Under the pieces are notes generated by a model that was given only the letters and a program-made list of their open reading frames with translations, searched no databases and was not told the origin of the DNA. From Flavobacteriales bacterium (GTDB lineage: Bacteria; Bacteroidota; Bacteroidia; Flavobacteriales_E; Vicingaceae), in assembly GCA_020635795.1 (NCBI GenBank), contig JACJZD010000001.1:124001-188000 (forward strand): a DNA stretch of 64,000 bases, read 5' to 3'. A program made the translations under genes and the position numbers. Of the stretch, positions 61,316 to 64,000 are shown one piece after another; the first letter of the stretch is position 1; the number at the start of each line of letters is the position of its first letter.

Positions 61316-62365
61316 ATGAGTTTGTTTAAAACAGTTAAGATAAAAGATTTAAGAAGAGAAACAGCGGATTCAGTATCTCTTGCATTTGATGTTGATTCGT
61401 CAAACGAGTTTAGGTACCAATCTGGTCAGTACATTACCATAAAAAGTACAATTAATGGTGAAGATGTAAGGAGGTCATATTCGTTGAGTAGCGCTCCACA
61501 CGAAAACGATTTTAGGGTGGTGGTAAAAAAAGTGGAGAATGGAAGAATGTCTACCTTTTTAAATACATCAGTTAAAGTTGGTGATGAATTAGAAGTTATG
61601 ACTCCGGCAGGAAATTTTATTGCAAAAAACCATAACGCCAATTTGGTGGGAATTGCTGCAGGAAGTGGAATAACACCAATTTTTTCCTTATTAAAATCGG
61701 TGTTAAAAGCAGGTGGTAAATTTACTCTGTACTATGGTAATGTTAACGTAGCATCAACCATATATAAAAAAGAGATTGATGAATTGTTGGCTCAACATCC
61801 TAATCAATTATCGGTTACTTATACTTATGATGAAGGTGCAAGTTTAGGGTTTGATGAAATAAACTGTGGTAGAATTGACGATAAAAAAATGAATGCCTTT
61901 ATCAAGACTAATGTAGAAATGTTAAAAGCGGATGGTTTTTACATTTGCGGACCAGAACCGATGATTAACTCGGTAAGCGATACGCTTAAATATGTTGGAG
62001 TGCCGAGCGAAAAAGTTCATTTCGAATTGTTTACTGTTCCTGTTAAAAAAGAAGCCGAAAAAGTAACAGGTGATTTTAAAGGAACCAGCCATTTAACTGT
62101 TTTAATGGATGGTGAAGAAATTGAATTTGATTTGGCTGCCGATGGCGACTTTATTTTAGACGCTTCAATAGAGCATGGTGTTGATGCTCCATTTTCGTGT
62201 AAAGGAGCGGTTTGTTGTACTTGTAAAGCAAAAGTACTAGAAGGCAAGGCCATCATGGAAATGAATTATTCCTTATCAGATGAGGAAGTTGCTCAAGGGT
62301 ATATTTTAACCTGTCAATCTCATCCAGCATCAGAAAAATTGGTAGTTGATTTTGATGTAACTTAA
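61316..62365 (+). CDS. paaE: Phenylacetyl-CoA epoxidase reductase subunit PaaE
   Basis: PaaE passes electrons from NAD(P)H through FAD and a 2Fe-2S cluster to PaaA. The 349-residue protein has an FAD-binding domain (RRSYSLSSAPHE), an NAD-binding domain (GIAAGSGITPIFSLL, FYICGPEPMINSV) and a C-terminal plant-type ferredoxin with the cluster ligands CKGAVCCTCKA and a distal Cys in ILTCQSHP. It is divergent from paaABCD and monocistronic: a strong terminator follows 23 bases after its stop. Confidence 0.96.
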   Translation: MSLFKTVKIKDLRRETADSVSLAFDVDSSNEFRYQSGQYITIKSTINGEDVRRSYSLSSAPHENDFRVVVKKVENGRMSTFLNTSVKVGDELEVMTPAGNFIAKNHNANLVGIAAGSGITPIFSLLKSVLKAGGKFTLYYGNVNVASTIYKKEIDELLAQHPNQLSVTYTYDEGASLGFDEINCGRIDDKKMNAFIKTNVEMLKADGFYICGPEPMINSVSDTLKYVGVPSEKVHFELFTVPVKKEAEKVTGDFKGTSHLTVLMDGEEIEFDLAADGDFILDASIEHGVDAPFSCKGAVCCTCKAKVLEGKAIMEMNYSLSDEEVAQGYILTCQSHPASEKLVVDFDVT

Positions 62366-62387
62366 GCGTTATTAAATAAACGTTGTT

Positions 62388-62420
62388 AATAAGGTCTGAC
62401 TATGTCAGACCTTATTTTTT
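62388..62420 (+). terminator. Rho-independent terminator of paaE
   Basis: A 13-bp perfect stem AATAAGGTCTGAC (62388-62400) with its complement at 62404-62416 around TAT, followed by a T run. It excludes the in-frame ATG at 62402 as start of the next gene. Confidence 0.9.
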
Positions 62421-62431
62421 TAGCTAAACCT

Positions 62432-62439
62432 TATCTTTG
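62432..62439 (+). promoter_or_regulatory. Putative promoter -7 box of the NlpC/P60 gene
   Basis: TATCTTTG is an exact TAnnTTTG match, ending 7 bases before the ATG at 62447. The transcript would have almost no leader. Confidence 0.45.
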
Positions 62440-62446
62440 GTTTGGT

Positions 62447-62980
62447 ATGAAAACATTTTACAGCAATACGCACATCATTACAATACTTTTACTTGTCGTA
62501 TTAATAAGTTGTAAGGGGACAAAAAAAGCAAGTACAAACAACGTTGAGTTAGATAAAACAACCGTTGAACTCCAAAACAAATATGCCGATATTTTAAAAG
62601 TGGATGCTAAAGCCGTTCAAAACATTAAGTTGTATCAGTTTGTCGACGAGTGGGTGGGTGTTCAGTACAAATATGGTGGGACATCAAAAAGTGGAGTAGA
62701 TTGTTCGGGTTTTTGTAATGTACTATATAATAATGTATATAGTAAAACATTGCCGCGTACTTCATCCGAAATTGCAAAACAATTACAAAAAGTACCCAAA
62801 GGCAGTTTAGCTGAAGGCGATATTTTAGTTTTTGATATAGAAGGTAAACGAAATTCGCATGTTGGGGTTTATTTGGCAAACAGTAAATTTGTACATGCTT
62901 CAACCAGTAGTGGAGTTATAATTTCTAGTTTAGAACATCCCTATTATCAAAAAGCATACAGCAAAGGAGGTAAACTATGA
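62447..62980 (+). CDS. NlpC/P60 family lipoprotein, probable peptidoglycan endopeptidase
   Basis: This envelope cysteine peptidase probably cuts peptidoglycan stem peptides. From the ATG at 62447 it has 177 residues: a lipoprotein signal (ITILLLVVLISCKG), a short linker, then an NlpC/P60 domain with the catalytic Cys in SGVDCSGFCNVLY and the His in SHVGVYLANSKFVHASTSSG. The earlier in-frame ATG at 62402 lies within the paaE terminator and upstream of the promoter box, so it is rejected. The stop overlaps the next gene by 4 bases. Confidence 0.9.
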   Translation: MKTFYSNTHIITILLLVVLISCKGTKKASTNNVELDKTTVELQNKYADILKVDAKAVQNIKLYQFVDEWVGVQYKYGGTSKSGVDCSGFCNVLYNNVYSKTLPRTSSEIAKQLQKVPKGSLAEGDILVFDIEGKRNSHVGVYLANSKFVHASTSSGVIISSLEHPYYQKAYSKGGKL

Positions 62981-63687
62981 CCAACATATTAATTACAGGA
63001 GGCAGTAGAGGTATAGGTTACGAACTCGTAAAGCAGTTTGCCCAACATGCCGATAACTATATTGTTGTTTTGTCTCGTAATACCGACAAACTAAAAGCCT
63101 TACAAGCCGAGTGTCTAAAGTTATATAACAACAACATTACTATATATGGTGTCGATTTTGATTCGCCAAGTTTAAGCGACGATTTAAAACAAGTTATAGC
63201 ACAAGAAGCCAAACACTTTCATATACTAGTAAACAATGCGGGTGTTTTAATCAATCAACCATTTAGCGAAACAAGTCTGCACAATTTTATACATATATAT
63301 AAGGTAAATGTATTTGCTCCAGCATTACTTATTAAAGAGGTATTACAAAACAATCAGCCAGAACAGCTCACGCATGTAGTTAATATAGGTAGTATGGGAG
63401 GCTTTCAAGGGAGTGCAAAATTTCCGGATTTGTCGGTTTACAGCTCATCAAAAGCCGCAATAGCCAACTTAACCGAGGTGTTGGCAGAAGAATACAAAGC
63501 AAGCAATACCAAATTTAACTGCTTAGCGTTGGGTGCCGCTCAAACCGAAATGTTAAACGAAGCTTTCCCCGATTATAAAGCACCACTATCTGCAGTACAA
63601 ATAGCAATATACATTCACCAGTTTTGTATTACAGGTGCTAATTATTTTAATGGGAAAATTATACCGGTGGCTTTAACAACACCATAG
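62977..63687 (+). CDS. Short-chain dehydrogenase/reductase (SDR) family oxidoreductase
   Basis: This 236-residue classical SDR has the nucleotide-binding motif GGSRGIG near residue 7, NNAG at about 88, the catalytic Ser in NIGSMGGFQG and YxxxK in VYSSSKAAIANL. There is no signal or membrane segment. The substrate is unknown. It overlaps the NlpC/P60 gene by 4 bases (ATGA), so the two are translated from one message, although no functional link is evident. Confidence 0.9.
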   Translation: MTNILITGGSRGIGYELVKQFAQHADNYIVVLSRNTDKLKALQAECLKLYNNNITIYGVDFDSPSLSDDLKQVIAQEAKHFHILVNNAGVLINQPFSETSLHNFIHIYKVNVFAPALLIKEVLQNNQPEQLTHVVNIGSMGGFQGSAKFPDLSVYSSSKAAIANLTEVLAEEYKASNTKFNCLALGAAQTEMLNEAFPDYKAPLSAVQIAIYIHQFCITGANYFNGKIIPVALTTP

Positions 63688-63737
63688 ATTTATTAACCTA
63701 GTTAATGTTTTTTTCTATACTTTAGTATTTTAGCTAA

Positions 63738-64000
63738 ATGAAACTACTACTATCACTCCTACTATTGCTATTACTTTCTTGTGATAGATCAAATAATAAA
63801 GATACCACATCTGTTAAAGATGAATTGGTGGAAATAAAAATAAACACCTTAATTCAAGATTTTTTTAAGAATACTAAGTTTAAAATAGAGAGTTCATTTT
63901 TTATAGAAGGAAATGTTTTTAATTTGAAATTATTTGAAAATGGTAAAGGGACATTTAATAAAGGTGCTATTCAAGCTTATATTTTATTCTTATTATTTGA
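63738..64000 (+). CDS. Putative lipoprotein, truncated by the window edge
   Basis: From ATG 63738 the frame stays open to the last base (87 codons visible). The N-terminus is a lipoprotein signal of eight leucines with a lipobox (LLLLLLLSCDRS), followed by a Lys- and Asn-rich polar region. I do not recognise the family. A weak hairpin (TTAAC-CTA-GTTAA at 63693-63705) plus T run lies between it and the SDR gene. Confidence 0.6.
   Translation, partial: MKLLLSLLLLLLLSCDRSNNKDTTSVKDELVEIKINTLIQDFFKNTKFKIESSFFIEGNVFNLKLFENGKGTFNKGAIQAYILFLLF

Noticed and set aside
62402..62446. Upstream start for the NlpC/P60 lipoprotein
   Set aside because: It falls in the loop and arm of the paaE terminator and upstream of the promoter box, and it would spoil the lipoprotein signal.

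Overview
The window is a 64 kb AT-rich segment of a Bacteroidota chromosome, most likely Flavobacteriales. The evidence is the gliding genes gldB and gldC, several secreted proteins ending in type IX secretion (T9SS) sorting domains or gliding-motility-associated C-terminal domains, a 1112-residue SecA, Bacteroidota-type TAnnTTTG promoter boxes in front of many genes, and a complete phenylacetyl-CoA epoxidase set. I cannot assign a genus from sequence alone.

Layout. 0-19.7 kb holds housekeeping and envelope genes: ctaB (heme O synthase), secA, a subtilisin-like T9SS cargo protease, gcvP, nadE, a beta-barrel protein, gldB-gldC, and a hemN gene broken by one in-frame TAA. Next to hemN lies a small accessory island (about 15.55-18.35 kb): a REP-associated tyrosine transposase between two inverted, two-hairpin REP elements, a small T9SS cargo, a PD-(D/E)XK nuclease-like protein with a zinc-ribbon-like N-terminus, and a truncated BRO-family fragment. 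engB and an alpha/beta hydrolase follow.

19.9-36.6 kb is a complete division and cell wall (dcw) cluster on one strand: mraZ-rsmH-ftsL-ftsI-murE-mraY-murD-orf-ftsW-murG-murC-ftsQ-ftsA-ftsZ-yqeY. It starts from a promoter preceded by three perfect 10-bp repeats that look like the MraZ operator. Two features stand out. A 120-bp palindromic repeat element sits directly behind the murD start codon and is exactly 40 codons long without a stop. A 123-residue protein between murD and ftsW resembles a free-standing, degenerate MurD C-terminal domain.

36.7-58.2 kb carries cspA, a bacilliredoxin, two giant adhesin-like surface proteins (1639 and 1630 residues), aroQ, xerD, a membrane SpoIIE-type phosphatase, and an envelope operon. 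That operon encodes a lipoprotein, an outer-membrane protein, kdsA, a T9SS cargo, an EptA-like phosphoethanolamine transferase, a GDPD-like membrane protein and YbjQ. The 1639-residue gene changes codon preference part-way along and contains recent internal duplications.

58.4-64 kb carries paaABCD on the minus strand, with a second palindromic repeat element between paaB and paaC, and paaE divergent on the plus strand. An NlpC/P60 lipoprotein, an SDR oxidoreductase and a truncated lipoprotein gene at the window edge follow. No tRNA, rRNA or CRISPR array was seen.
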